Source of the DNA: Rhodococcus sp. AW25M09
GTDB lineage: Bacteria > Actinomycetota > Actinomycetes > Mycobacteriales > Mycobacteriaceae
Direction: 5' to 3'
DNA length: 54,659 bases
Assembly: GCF_000333955.1 (NCBI RefSeq)
Contig: NZ_CAPS01000023.1
Coordinates: 1 to 54,659 of the forward strand
Shown here in pieces: positions 31,779 through 40,036 of this stretch (position 1 is the stretch's first letter; each line of letters starts with the position of its first letter). The position numbers and the translations under genes are program-made. The notes under the pieces are model-generated. The model searched no databases, was not told the DNA's origin, and saw only the letters and a list, made by a program, of their open reading frames with translations.

Positions 31779-32684
31779 ATGAGTGTCAAGAAGTTCTGCG
31801 CCGGAATCGGCGTCGTGGCAACTGTCGTGTCCGGTGCGATCGTCGGTGCGGCATCGCCCGCCGTTGCCGACCCAGGCGACTGCCCGTCGATGTATGTCGT
31901 GGCCATCCCGGGAACGTGGGAGACCAGCTCGGGTGCCGCTCCGAAGCCGGGAATGCTCACCGACGTCACCGATCGTCTCGGTGGCGATATTCGCACCGAC
32001 TACGTCTCGTACCCCGCCACCGCTTTCCCGTGGGAGGGAGAGGTGTACGGGCAGTCACGCGCCGCCGCGGTGACGAACGCGGGCGGCATGCTGAGGGCCA
32101 TGGCCGATCGCTGCGGCGCAACGAAACTGGGAATCATCGGGTACAGCCAAGGTGCCGATGCCGCCGGTGATCTCGCCGCGTCGATCGGTACCGGCGTAGG
32201 CGTCGTGCCTGCGGATCGGATTGCAGCGGTGGGTCTGATCTCGGACCCGAAGCGCTCCGACACCGACGCTTTGGTGGGGCCTGCCGTGGTGGGTACCGGC
32301 GTCGGCGGACCTCGCGTCGGTGGATTCGGCTACGTCAGTCCGGTGGTGCGGACCTTCTGCGCCGTCGGCGATCTGTATTGCTCGACGCCCAAGGACGATT
32401 ACGTGGCGCGAGTGGCCGGCTTCCTCGCGGTCTCCTCCAACCCAGCGCCCGATGTGGCCGATCAGTACTCGCAGGAGGCGCAGTCGTTGATCGCCGATCT
32501 CGCGGCAGCAGGCGGCCTGCCGGTGCTGCAGGGTCAGCTCACCGACCAGGCCAACGAGCAGCGCACGCGCGAGATCGAAGCGTTCTACCGCTCGGGAGTT
32601 CACCAGGAGTACCAGAGCTACGACGTCGAGAACGGTGAATCCGCAACCCGATGGCTGTCGCGTTACATCGCCGACGCGGTCTGA
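31779..32684 (+). CDS. Secreted cutinase family serine esterase
   Basis: This 301-residue protein has a Sec signal peptide (KKFCAGIGVVATVVSGAIVG, then ASPAVA before DPGDCP). The alpha/beta cutinase fold follows, with nucleophile Ser123 in GYSQG, Asp in CAVGDLYC flanked by a Cys pair, and a likely catalytic His in SGVHQEYQSY. The C-terminal region is longer than in fungal cutinases. Actinobacterial members hydrolyse esters, including lipids and polyesters, outside the cell. ATG 31779 is chosen because the signal peptide starts there. Its 3' end overlaps the convergent MFS gene by 22 bp. Confidence 0.9.
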   Translation: MSVKKFCAGIGVVATVVSGAIVGAASPAVADPGDCPSMYVVAIPGTWETSSGAAPKPGMLTDVTDRLGGDIRTDYVSYPATAFPWEGEVYGQSRAAAVTNAGGMLRAMADRCGATKLGIIGYSQGADAAGDLAASIGTGVGVVPADRIAAVGLISDPKRSDTDALVGPAVVGTGVGGPRVGGFGYVSPVVRTFCAVGDLYCSTPKDDYVARVAGFLAVSSNPAPDVADQYSQEAQSLIADLAAAGGLPVLQGQLTDQANEQRTREIEAFYRSGVHQEYQSYDVENGESATRWLSRYIADAV

Positions 32685-34189
32685 CGTCGTAGCAACACGA
32701 AGATTGCTACTGCACTGACCGCCATCAGAACAGCGCTGGTACCTGCCGCGAGGTTGAATCCATCGATGAAGGACGAGTGGGCGACGTCGGTCAGTTGCGA
32801 GGCGAACGGTTCCGGCAGGTAGTCGGCGACGGCGACCGCACCGCCGATGGTCTCGCGCGCCGGGTCGGCGATCTCGGCCGGCGTCCCGGCTGGGATAGCG
32901 TCTTCCATACCGTTGCGGTAGACCGTGCTGCCGATAGTGCCGAGGATGGCGATGCCGACGGCGCCGCCCAGTTCGGCTCCGGTCTCCGACAGTGCCGATG
33001 CCGCTCCGGCCTTTTCGGGTGCCGCTGCGGTGAGCACGATGTCGGAGTTGAGTGTCGACGCAGCTCCGATCCCGAAGGTCAGCAGTGCCATACCGGTGAG
33101 CAGCAACGGCAGCCCCGAGTCCACGGCAACGAACACCATTGCTGCGCAACCGAACGCGATGAACAGCAGGCCACCCGCGATGATGGTGCCGGTGCTGATC
33201 ACCTTGCTCAGCGTCGGTGCCAGGACGGCGCCGGCCGCCGCGGCGACGGCAGGTATCAACAACCACAGTCCGGCTTCGAGGGGGCCGAGCCCGACGACCA
33301 GCTGCAGGTACTGCGAGGCGAACAGGCTGAACCCCGTCATGGCGAAGATGACGAGGAACTGCACCACAACGGCTGCGCTGAAGGCACGTTCGGCGAACAG
33401 CGTCACATCGATCAGTGGGTTCGCAGCTTTACGTTGTCGGATGACGAACACCGTGCCGAGCGCCAGGCCGACGACGGCGGTGGTGATCGTTGCCGCGTCG
33501 ATTCCCTCCTGTGCACCGTGTTTGATGGCGTAGACGATCGAGAGCATCGAGGAGATCGCGAGGACCACGCTGATCGGGTCGAACTTGCCGGGGTCGGAGT
33601 CCTTGAACTCGGGGACGAGCAAGGGGGCGGCGACGAACAGCAGCACCATGATCGGGATGTTGATCAGAAACACCGAGCCCCACCAGAAGTGTTCGAGCAG
33701 AACGCCTCCGATGACAGGCCCGACCGCGGCTCCGCCTGCGAATCCGGCCGTCCACAGGCCGATGGCTTCCTTGCGCTGAGCAGGGTCGTGAAACATGTTG
33801 CGTATCAACGACAGGGTGCTCGGTGCGATGGTAGCTCCGCCGACGCCCAGCAGAGCGCGCGCCACCAGCAGCATCTCGGGCGAGGTGGAGAAGGTCGCGG
33901 CGAGGGATGCGGCACCGAAAACGACCGCGCCGATCATCAGTAGGGCGCGTCTGCCGATCCGGTCGCCCAGAGAGCCCATGGTGATGAGCAGGCCGGCGAG
34001 CAGGAATCCGTAGATATCGAGAATCCACAGGGTCTGATTGCTACTGGGCTCGAGGTCGGCCGTCATGAACGGCAGTGCGAGGTACAGCACCGACATATCC
34101 ATCGAGACGACGAGAATGGGTACGACCAGTACCGCGAGGCCGAGCCAATCCTTCTTCGTGGCGCGCTGCTCGGTGACCCTGTGGCTCAC
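32663..34189 (-). CDS. MFS drug:proton antiporter, DHA2 (14-helix) type
   Basis: This 508-residue transporter has about fourteen hydrophobic helices. Motif A, GSLGDRIGRR, is present after helix 2; the antiporter motif region reads LWTAGFAGGAAVGPVIGG, close to motif C (gxxxGPxiGG). This is the EmrB/QacA pattern of multidrug exporters. It begins with GTG 34189 with GGAAG upstream. It is divergent from the ABM monooxygenase gene across 98 bp, which may hold shared control signals. The substrate is unknown. Confidence 0.88.
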   Translation of the reverse strand: MSHRVTEQRATKKDWLGLAVLVVPILVVSMDMSVLYLALPFMTADLEPSSNQTLWILDIYGFLLAGLLITMGSLGDRIGRRALLMIGAVVFGAASLAATFSTSPEMLLVARALLGVGGATIAPSTLSLIRNMFHDPAQRKEAIGLWTAGFAGGAAVGPVIGGVLLEHFWWGSVFLINIPIMVLLFVAAPLLVPEFKDSDPGKFDPISVVLAISSMLSIVYAIKHGAQEGIDAATITTAVVGLALGTVFVIRQRKAANPLIDVTLFAERAFSAAVVVQFLVIFAMTGFSLFASQYLQLVVGLGPLEAGLWLLIPAVAAAAGAVLAPTLSKVISTGTIIAGGLLFIAFGCAAMVFVAVDSGLPLLLTGMALLTFGIGAASTLNSDIVLTAAAPEKAGAASALSETGAELGGAVGIAILGTIGSTVYRNGMEDAIPAGTPAEIADPARETIGGAVAVADYLPEPFASQLTDVAHSSFIDGFNLAAGTSAVLMAVSAVAIFVLLRRQTASAM

Positions 34190-34287
34190 TGTGACTTCCC
34201 TTCCGCGTGGACAACCTCAGCTTAGGTGGGCCGGGAGTACGTTCGTTGAGGAAAGTGTGTCTCGCCGAACGAAGGAACAAACTCATC

Positions 34288-34584
34288 ATGAGCAACGATC
34301 TCGAGGTAGTCGCGACGATCATCGCCAAGCCGGACGCCGTCGACGCCGTCCGCGACGGCCTGTCGGCACTGGTCGCCGAATCACGAAAAGAAGACGGCAA
34401 TGTCTCCTACAAGCTGTTCGAGTCGGCAGTCGAGCCCGGCACCTTCATCACCATCGAGGTCTGGAAGTCGCAGGAGGACCTGGACGGGCATATGCAGACT
34501 CCGCATCTGCAGAAGGCTCTAAGCGAGTTCGGTCCCCATCTCGCGGCCGCGCCCGCCATCCACCCGCTCCGGCCCGTCGGCTGA
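34288..34584 (+). CDS. Antibiotic biosynthesis monooxygenase (ABM) domain protein, YgiN-like
   Basis: This 98-residue single ABM domain shows the ferredoxin-like pattern: EVVATIIAKPDAVDAVRDGL for strand and helix, EDGNVSYKLFES, FITIEVWKSQEDLDGHMQTPH. Members are quinol monooxygenases or small dimeric heme- or polyketide-acting enzymes. GAAGGAAC precedes ATG 34288. It is divergently paired with the drug-exporter-like gene, which suggests a joint response to quinones or other toxic compounds (inference). Its last 66 bp overlap the convergent YhgE/Pip-like gene. Confidence 0.85.
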   Translation: MSNDLEVVATIIAKPDAVDAVRDGLSALVAESRKEDGNVSYKLFESAVEPGTFITIEVWKSQEDLDGHMQTPHLQKALSEFGPHLAAAPAIHPLRPVG

Positions 34585-36030
34585 GTCACCCCGAGCGCTC
34601 GCGTAGACGAGTGCCGAGACGGCCAACAAGGCCACCGTGGCACCGATTGCGAGCCAGCCGGTCCCGCTCATCTCGCCCGACGCGATGATGCGGGCACCGG
34701 CGGCGGTGTAGCTCATCGGCATGAATGCTGCGAGATCACCCCAGATCGGCGCGGTCGAGGTGTACGCGAGACCGCAGACGACGACCTGCACCGCGAGGGC
34801 AACGACGTTGACGATCTGCCCCACGACCGCCCCGAGCACGCGCTGAATCGCACCCGCGGCGGCGAGGTACGCGGCGGCGGAGACGACCAGGAATGCGCCT
34901 GCTCCGACCACCGGTCCGATCGCCGCGTCGGTGGCGAACGCAAACGCGAATGCGGCGCTCACCCCTACTGCGGCCACCGCTGCTCCGATGGCGAGCCACC
35001 GCGGCTTGCTGTCCCGGCCGAGCACTCGCACGAGACTGACGCAGCCGAGGGCCCCGAGGGCCACCAGGGCGGCGATCAGGTACGGGGTGGCACCGGTACC
35101 GGTGGACGTCGAGATGGCAGCGAGATTCTGATCGGACGTGGTCTCGTCCGCTCCGGCGGCAGCGGTGCCCGGCGGAAGTGCTGCGGAGGCGTCGCGCACG
35201 TTGGTGGCAATACCGCTGACGATGCCCTCGACCGGCTTGACGGCGGTCACGAGCTGATCGGTACCGGCTTTGAGCTGTTGTCCACCGTCATCGAGCTGGC
35301 CGAGTCCGTCCCGTAGCTGCACCGTGGCGTCGCCGAGCTGGGCGGTGGCACCGAGGAATTGACTGTTCGGGTCGTTGAGTTCGCCGGACAGCTGCTGAGC
35401 GCCGTCCTTGAGGGTCTGCAGCTGCGCGAGAGTATCGGGACCGAATGCCTGCGTGTTCAAGTTGTCGATCACCCCGCGGATCTCACCGGAGACCGCGTCG
35501 GATCCTGGGTGCGGGAAGCGATCGACCTGGTCGGCCGTGGCGGCGAGCTTCGCGGTGAAGTCGGCCTGCAGAGCTCCGAATCCGGCGAGCTGATCGACGA
35601 CCTGGTCGACGCCACCGCTGATCTGCGACGCGCCGTCGCCGAGCTGCCCGATTCCGTCTCGGTACTGTCCGAATCCGTCGGCGAGTTGGATGGTTCCGTC
35701 GTGAGCCTGGGTGATGCCGTCGGCGAGCTGCCCGACGCCGTCGTTGAGCTGTGTTCCGCCGTCGGTCAGTTGGCCGATGCCACTGGAGAGAAACGTGATG
35801 GGAAGCGACGCACTGTTGAGGCTGTTGCGTGCCTTGGCGAGGGGATCCGCGGTCGCCTGTTCGGACGCCGGTGCCTGGTCGGTGTCTGCGACGACGGTGG
35901 TGCTCTCCGAGGCGGACTCGCCGCCGAGGTCGTAGCCGGTGCCGAGGGCGAAAGCACCCACCGCTACCAGAGGAAACGCCAGTGCGGTGAGAGCAACGGC
36001 AGGACGTCGGAAGATACGCAATTCACCCAT
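34519..36030 (-). CDS. YhgE/Pip-like membrane protein
   Basis: This 503-residue protein has an N-terminal transmembrane helix (ALAFPLVAVGAFALG) and an extracytoplasmic region of short repeats built on GxGQLxDG and GxxQLxDG (residues ~85-150 and ~225-260). Five or six C-terminal helices follow, starting near residue 315. This layout is that of the YhgE/Pip family (phage infection protein relatives; ABC-2-like C-terminus), found near ESX-like secretion genes in other Gram-positives. Its function is uncertain. No other secretion genes are near. Confidence 0.75.
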   Translation of the reverse strand: MGELRIFRRPAVALTALAFPLVAVGAFALGTGYDLGGESASESTTVVADTDQAPASEQATADPLAKARNSLNSASLPITFLSSGIGQLTDGGTQLNDGVGQLADGITQAHDGTIQLADGFGQYRDGIGQLGDGASQISGGVDQVVDQLAGFGALQADFTAKLAATADQVDRFPHPGSDAVSGEIRGVIDNLNTQAFGPDTLAQLQTLKDGAQQLSGELNDPNSQFLGATAQLGDATVQLRDGLGQLDDGGQQLKAGTDQLVTAVKPVEGIVSGIATNVRDASAALPPGTAAAGADETTSDQNLAAISTSTGTGATPYLIAALVALGALGCVSLVRVLGRDSKPRWLAIGAAVAAVGVSAAFAFAFATDAAIGPVVGAGAFLVVSAAAYLAAAGAIQRVLGAVVGQIVNVVALAVQVVVCGLAYTSTAPIWGDLAAFMPMSYTAAGARIIASGEMSGTGWLAIGATVALLAVSALVYASARGDSADGPERVDGGRGREMGTELA

Positions 36031-36117
36031 GATGAGTTCGAGGCTAACTGCCCTCGGCGGCTGGATTGACCAACGAGCGACTCGGTGGGCAGGGTTCGAC
36101 CCCGCTGACCTGGGACT

Positions 36118-36732
36118 CTAAGAGGTCTCTGTGGATTGTCGGTTGCGCGGGAGTAGGTCCCACACATGCTCGGTCTCGTTCACCGAGGAGACCGACCTCG
36201 CACCGCTGCGAGAGAACAGTACGCGCGTCACCGAGCAGTAGTCGATCGGAAACCCCAGGACTTTCGGGGTCTGCAGAATGTCCTGCAGCAGAATGTTGAT
36301 CACGCCGCCGTGGGCGAACAGTGCGACGGTGTCGGTGTGCGCGCTGGTCGACACCACGTCGGCTACCCCCGCCAGGACGCGTCGACGAAAGGCCTGCTCA
36401 TCGACCTGTTCGGGAAGATGCCCGGCTTTGATGCGGTCGAATGCCTCGCGGAACTCGGTCTTGGCCGATTCGATGGGAACGTAGCCGCCGAAATCGCGAT
36501 CGTATTCGGTCAAGCGCTCGTCGGGTTCGACGGTCACTCCGAGCCGATCGGCGAGCGGCTGCGCAGTCTGGACGGCGCGTAGCTGCGAGCTCGACAGCAC
36601 CCGCGAAATCGGAAACCGCGCTACGGCAGCGGGCACCCGCAGGGCTTGTTCGACGCCGAGTTCGGCGAGAGAGGGATCGGCAGAGGTCTCCGATCGTTGT
36701 GGCAGCGCGTGCCGCACCAGAACCAGTTGCAT
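36118..36732 (-). CDS. Histidine phosphatase family protein
   Basis: This 204-residue cytosolic protein starts LVLVRHALPQR, so the usual RHG motif is RHA with His8 as phospho-acceptor. SSSQLRAVQTAQPLAD and a C-terminal FAHGGVINI with the second catalytic His are typical of the phosphoglycerate-mutase-like branch. The substrate is unknown. The gene follows the LysR regulator by 4 bp on the same strand, so they form one unit. Confidence 0.88.
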   Translation of the reverse strand: MQLVLVRHALPQRSETSADPSLAELGVEQALRVPAAVARFPISRVLSSSQLRAVQTAQPLADRLGVTVEPDERLTEYDRDFGGYVPIESAKTEFREAFDRIKAGHLPEQVDEQAFRRRVLAGVADVVSTSAHTDTVALFAHGGVINILLQDILQTPKVLGFPIDYCSVTRVLFSRSGARSVSSVNETEHVWDLLPRNRQSTETS

Positions 36733-36736
36733 CGAC

Positions 36737-37648
36737 TCACCTAATCACGAGTGTCCGACCACTGCGCTGCACCATGGACCGGAACGCCGAGACCTGACGC
36801 GGCGAGTGGGCCCTCGGGTTCCACACCATACCGATGCGCCGGCGGGCCGCGGGCTGGTTGAGCGCGATGTCGACGGTTCCGCCCTCGCCCCCGTGCGCGC
36901 GTATTCGCGGCAGGATGGCGATACCGAGGCCGGCACCGACGAGGCCGCGCACGGTGTGGATGTCCTGGCCCTCGAACGCGATGCGCGGGGTGAAGCCGGC
37001 GGCGGACCACAGCTCGTCGCAGATCGACCGCATCCCGAAGCCGTGGCCCATCGCGATGTAGTCCTCGTCGGCGGTATCGGCAAGATCGACCGATCTGCGG
37101 CCGGCCAGCCGGTGATCGGCGGGGACGACGAGCATCAGCCTTTCGTCGTAGAGCTGGAACGAATCGGCGTCGGTGTGTTCGGCGCTCAGCGAGACGAACG
37201 CCAGATCGGACGCACCGTCGGTGAGCCGTTCCAGGCAGCGCGCGCGTGCTCCCTGGTCCAGCGCGAACGTCACGGCCGGATGATCGACGCGGAACTGACG
37301 AATCAGCGCGGGGACGACATCCTCGCCCAGCGTGTTCTGAAACGCCACGGCGATCCGGCCCCTGGCCCGGGCGTCGTGCTCGGTCATGGCGTCGATGCCG
37401 GCGTCGATGTCGCTCAACGCCCGCTGCAGGTAGGGGATCAGCACTCGACCGGTGCTGGTGAGCACGATGCCGCGGCCGCGTCGTTCCACGATCTCGGTGC
37501 CGAGGATCGTCGATGCGCGAGCGACCTGACGACTGACGGTCGGTTGCGGGACGCCCAGGACGTGGGCGGCGTCGGTGATGTGTTCGGTGTCGGCCACCGC
37601 GACCAGGGTCGGCAGCAGAGGGAGCAGCTCGATCGTTTCGCGGCGCAT
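36737..37648 (-). CDS. LysR family transcriptional regulator
   Basis: This 303-residue protein has an N-terminal winged helix-turn-helix (residues ~8-65, HITDAAHVLGVPQPTVSRQVAR) and a C-terminal substrate-binding domain (~95-300). ATG 37648 is chosen over upstream starts because the HTH begins at the normal distance from it. It is divergent from an MFS transporter gene across 82 bp, the classic arrangement in which LysR controls the neighbour. Effector unknown. Confidence 0.92.
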   Translation of the reverse strand: MRRETIELLPLLPTLVAVADTEHITDAAHVLGVPQPTVSRQVARASTILGTEIVERRGRGIVLTSTGRVLIPYLQRALSDIDAGIDAMTEHDARARGRIAVAFQNTLGEDVVPALIRQFRVDHPAVTFALDQGARARCLERLTDGASDLAFVSLSAEHTDADSFQLYDERLMLVVPADHRLAGRRSVDLADTADEDYIAMGHGFGMRSICDELWSAAGFTPRIAFEGQDIHTVRGLVGAGLGIAILPRIRAHGGEGGTVDIALNQPAARRRIGMVWNPRAHSPRQVSAFRSMVQRSGRTLVIR

Positions 37649-37701
37649 GGTCGAATCATATTGCCGCAGTATCGGTTGGGTTCCTCTCATGCATTGGACG
37701 A

Positions 37702-37732
37702 ATACCGTAAGCACTTCTAACGTGATCGGTAT
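37702..37732. promoter_or_regulatory. Inverted hexamer pair between LysR and MFS genes
   Basis: ATACCG (37702-37707) and CGGTAT (37727-37732) are inverted with 19 bp between them; the second overlaps the MFS start codon. It could be part of a LysR-controlled site, but the spacing is not the usual T-N11-A pattern. Confidence 0.25.
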
Positions 37733-38960
37733 GACTACGACGCGGCCCACCGTCCTCGGGTGGGAGGGACACCCGAGGGGATCACGCGAATATCGACGCC
37801 TCGTGCTGGCGTTGCTGTTCGCCGGAGTTGCGACATTCGCTCAGCTGTACTCGGTCCAGGGGATCCTGCCGCTGATCGCCGCCGATCTCGGCATCACGCC
37901 GTCGCAGTCCTCGCTGGCGGTCGGTCTCGCGACGGTCGGTGTTGCAGTGTCGGTGATCCCGTGGTCGGTTGCGGCCGACCGCATCGGTCGAGTGCGAGCG
38001 ATGACTGCCTCGATACTCACCGCGACGACGCTGGGCCTGCTGGTACCGCTTGCCCCGTCGCTCGAGGTGCTGCTGGTCGTTCGGTTCTTCGAAGGTGCTG
38101 CACTGGGTGGACTCCCGGCCATCGCGATCGCGTACCTCAGCGAAGAAGTGCACCGCAGTCACACCGCGCTGGCCGCCGCGACCTACGTCTCGGGCACGAC
38201 GCTGGGCGGGCTGCTGGGCCGCATCGTCGCCGGACCCGTTGCCGAATACACCGATTGGCGCATCGGCACGTTGACGGTGTCGGTGATCGCAGCGCTGGCT
38301 GCAGCCCTGTTCGTGTGGCTGGCCCCGAAGCCGCGAACGACGCTCGTGCACAGCGAGATCCGCGACCTACCGGGGCGGCTGTGGACGAACTTGCGTGAAC
38401 CGGGAATGGCCGCGCTGTACGGACAGGGCTTCCTGCTGATGGGCGGATTCGTCGCGATCTACAACTTCCTCGGATTCCGTTTGGAAGCAGTACCGTTCGG
38501 ACTCCCTCAATCGCTGATCAGCCTGATCTTCGTGGCATATCTCAGTGGAACCGTGTCCTCGCGCGTGGCGGGCAAGCTGGCGACGAAGCACGGGCGATCG
38601 GCAGTTCTCGCCGGATCCACCGCAACGATGATTGTCGGAGTGGCGCTGACCATGGCGTCGAACCTTGCCGTGATCCTCATCGGATTGGTGATCCTGACCA
38701 TGGGATTCTTTGCCGCCCATGCCATTGCATCGGGGTGGACGGGACAACGAGCCGTGCACGGCCGCGCCCAGGCGACCTCGCTGTACAACCTGTTCTACTA
38801 CGGTGGATCGTCCGTCGTAGGGTGGCTCGGCGGAGTCGTCTTTCAATCCCTGGGATGGAACGCGTTGGCGCTGTTCGTCATTGCGTTGGCCCTCATCGCA
38901 GGCGTGTGGGCGACGTGCCTGAAGAGTCGCCTGGACGTGCCTGTCTCAGTAGCTGGATGA
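37731..38960 (+). CDS. MFS transporter, DHA1 (12-helix) type
   Basis: This 409-residue transporter has about twelve helices. Motif A-like VAADRIGRVRAM follows helix 2, and EGAALGGLPAIAIAYLSEE and YVSGTTLGGLLGRIVAGPVAE correspond to motifs B and C, as in YnfM/CynX-like exporters. The start ATG 37731 is favoured over longer frames because those run into the LysR gene on the other strand. It is probably controlled by the divergent LysR protein. Its stop codon lies in the first unit of a 19-bp triplication. Confidence 0.9.
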   Translation: MTTTRPTVLGWEGHPRGSREYRRLVLALLFAGVATFAQLYSVQGILPLIAADLGITPSQSSLAVGLATVGVAVSVIPWSVAADRIGRVRAMTASILTATTLGLLVPLAPSLEVLLVVRFFEGAALGGLPAIAIAYLSEEVHRSHTALAAATYVSGTTLGGLLGRIVAGPVAEYTDWRIGTLTVSVIAALAAALFVWLAPKPRTTLVHSEIRDLPGRLWTNLREPGMAALYGQGFLLMGGFVAIYNFLGFRLEAVPFGLPQSLISLIFVAYLSGTVSSRVAGKLATKHGRSAVLAGSTATMIVGVALTMASNLAVILIGLVILTMGFFAAHAIASGWTGQRAVHGRAQATSLYNLFYYGGSSVVGWLGGVVFQSLGWNALALFVIALALIAGVWATCLKSRLDVPVSVAG

Positions 38961-38999
38961 AGTCTCAGTAGCTGGATGAAGTCTCAGTAGCTGGATGAA
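38943..38999 (+). repeat. Three exact 19-bp tandem units at a convergent gene junction
   Basis: The unit GTCTCAGTAGCTGGATGAA occurs at 38943-38961, 38962-38980 and 38981-38999 without mismatch. Read rightward it gives VSVAG-stop, the end of the MFS gene; read leftward it gives SSY-stop, the end of the DUF4190 gene. Each unit therefore carries both genes' stop codons. Confidence 0.9.
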
Positions 39000-39421
39000 G
39001 TCGACGCCGCGACCGCGAACAGAATGATCGCACCCACGATGATGACGAAGAGCGCGATCGACACGTAACCGACGATGATGCCTGCCGTCGCGAATCCGGA
39101 CCCGCCTTCGCCGGTGCGTTTGATCTGACCACGCGAAATATGGCCGCACACAACAGCACAGACGGATGCGATCAACGGCAGAAACGTCAGCCCCAGAACG
39201 GCCAACACGAGCGAGACAATCGCCAGGGTGTTGGTGGGCGCGGGAGTCCGATAGCCCGCTCCGGCATACGGGTACTGGGGGTTCTGGTACTGGGGATTCT
39301 GGTACTGCGGGTTTTGATATTGGGGGTTCTGGTACTGCGGATACTGCTGCTGTCCCGGGTACGGCTGATCCTTGTTCGATGCGTCGAACGGATCGCTGCC
39401 CTCGCCCTGCGGATTCACCAT
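38984..39421 (-). CDS. DUF4190 domain membrane protein
   Basis: This 145-residue protein has an N-terminal Gln/Tyr/Pro/Asn tract with four exact YQNPQ units (residues ~30-52), followed by two transmembrane helices (TNTLAIVSLVLAVLGLTFLPLIA and ATAGIIVGYVSIALFVIIVG, positions ~65-140) separated by GHISRGQIKRTGE. That is the DUF4190 signature found in many actinobacterial small membrane proteins. ATG 39421 is used because the Asn/Pro-rich tail starts there. Function unknown. Confidence 0.82.
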   Translation of the reverse strand: MVNPQGEGSDPFDASNKDQPYPGQQQYPQYQNPQYQNPQYQNPQYQNPQYPYAGAGYRTPAPTNTLAIVSLVLAVLGLTFLPLIASVCAVVCGHISRGQIKRTGEGGSGFATAGIIVGYVSIALFVIIVGAIILFAVAASTSSSY

Positions 39422-39473
39422 TGCGGGAGTGTGACACCTCGAGACTGCCGCCGCAAGCGGTTCGCCACCGACG

Positions 39474-39875
39474 CTACGAGCCGAGCTTGCCCCAGCCCAC
39501 ATACGCGTCGACGGTCACATACCCGGTCACCCGCGGCTGATCCCGAACCGGATACGGCTTGCCGGTGTAGTGCGTCGAAATGCGATCGATGTCCACCAGA
39601 TCCGGGTCGCCCTGCAACTCGATCGAACCGTGCACCGTCACGTGCGTGTACCAACTCGCCTCGTCCAACACCGAAACCGAGACCTTCGGATTGGCCCGAA
39701 TGTGCTCGAGACGCTTCCTGGACGCGTCGAAATTGAGCACGATCTTCCCGTCCTCCCACAGATACCAGGTAGGCGCAGTGATCGGTGTCCCATCGGCACG
39801 AACCACACCCATGACAGCGGGATTCGCCTTCTTCAACAACTCGACAGCGGCATCGGGCAGCGGAGGCTTCGGCAT
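39474..39875 (-). CDS. PPOX-class F420-dependent oxidoreductase
   Basis: This 133-residue split-barrel protein resembles pyridoxamine 5'-phosphate oxidase, with AVMGVVRADGTPITAPTWYLW and FDASRKRLEHIRANPKVSVSV. In Mycobacteriales such proteins commonly use the deazaflavin F420 rather than FMN. The WY...DG and RK(R)-type positions used to bind the F420 phosphate are consistent with that. Substrate unknown. It lies 52 bp upstream of the DUF4190 gene, same strand, so they may be co-transcribed. Confidence 0.82.
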   Translation of the reverse strand: MPKPPLPDAAVELLKKANPAVMGVVRADGTPITAPTWYLWEDGKIVLNFDASRKRLEHIRANPKVSVSVLDEASWYTHVTVHGSIELQGDPDLVDIDRISTHYTGKPYPVRDQPRVTGYVTVDAYVGWGKLGS

Positions 39876-39936
39876 ACGACAACCCTACGACTCGACGGCA
39901 GCCTTGACCACGATTGCGCCCACACCCGCCTCCCAA

Positions 39937-39991
39937 GTCCACTCGATGTGACATTGACTGCCGAAAAGGCCACTGAACGTCACATCGAGTG
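39937..39991 (+). repeat. Dispersed palindromic element, copy C
   Basis: It starts GTCCACTCGATGTGACATT and ends CGTCACATCGAGTG. It lies 46 bp after the fabH-like stop codon and upstream of the F420-type oxidoreductase. Confidence 0.87.
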
Positions 39992-40036
39992 CACTGGGGG
40001 TCCGGGTGCACTGGTTCTGGTGCAGTCCCGAATCGA

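Noticed and set aside
36086..36110. A GGGTTCGACCCC stretch resembling a tRNA T arm
   Set aside because: No acceptor, D or anticodon arm can be built around it, so it is not a tRNA, and no integrase is near to suggest an attachment site.
38943..38999. Possible small CRISPR-like array
   Set aside because: The 19-bp units are directly adjacent without spacers and coding relations explain them; no cas genes are present.
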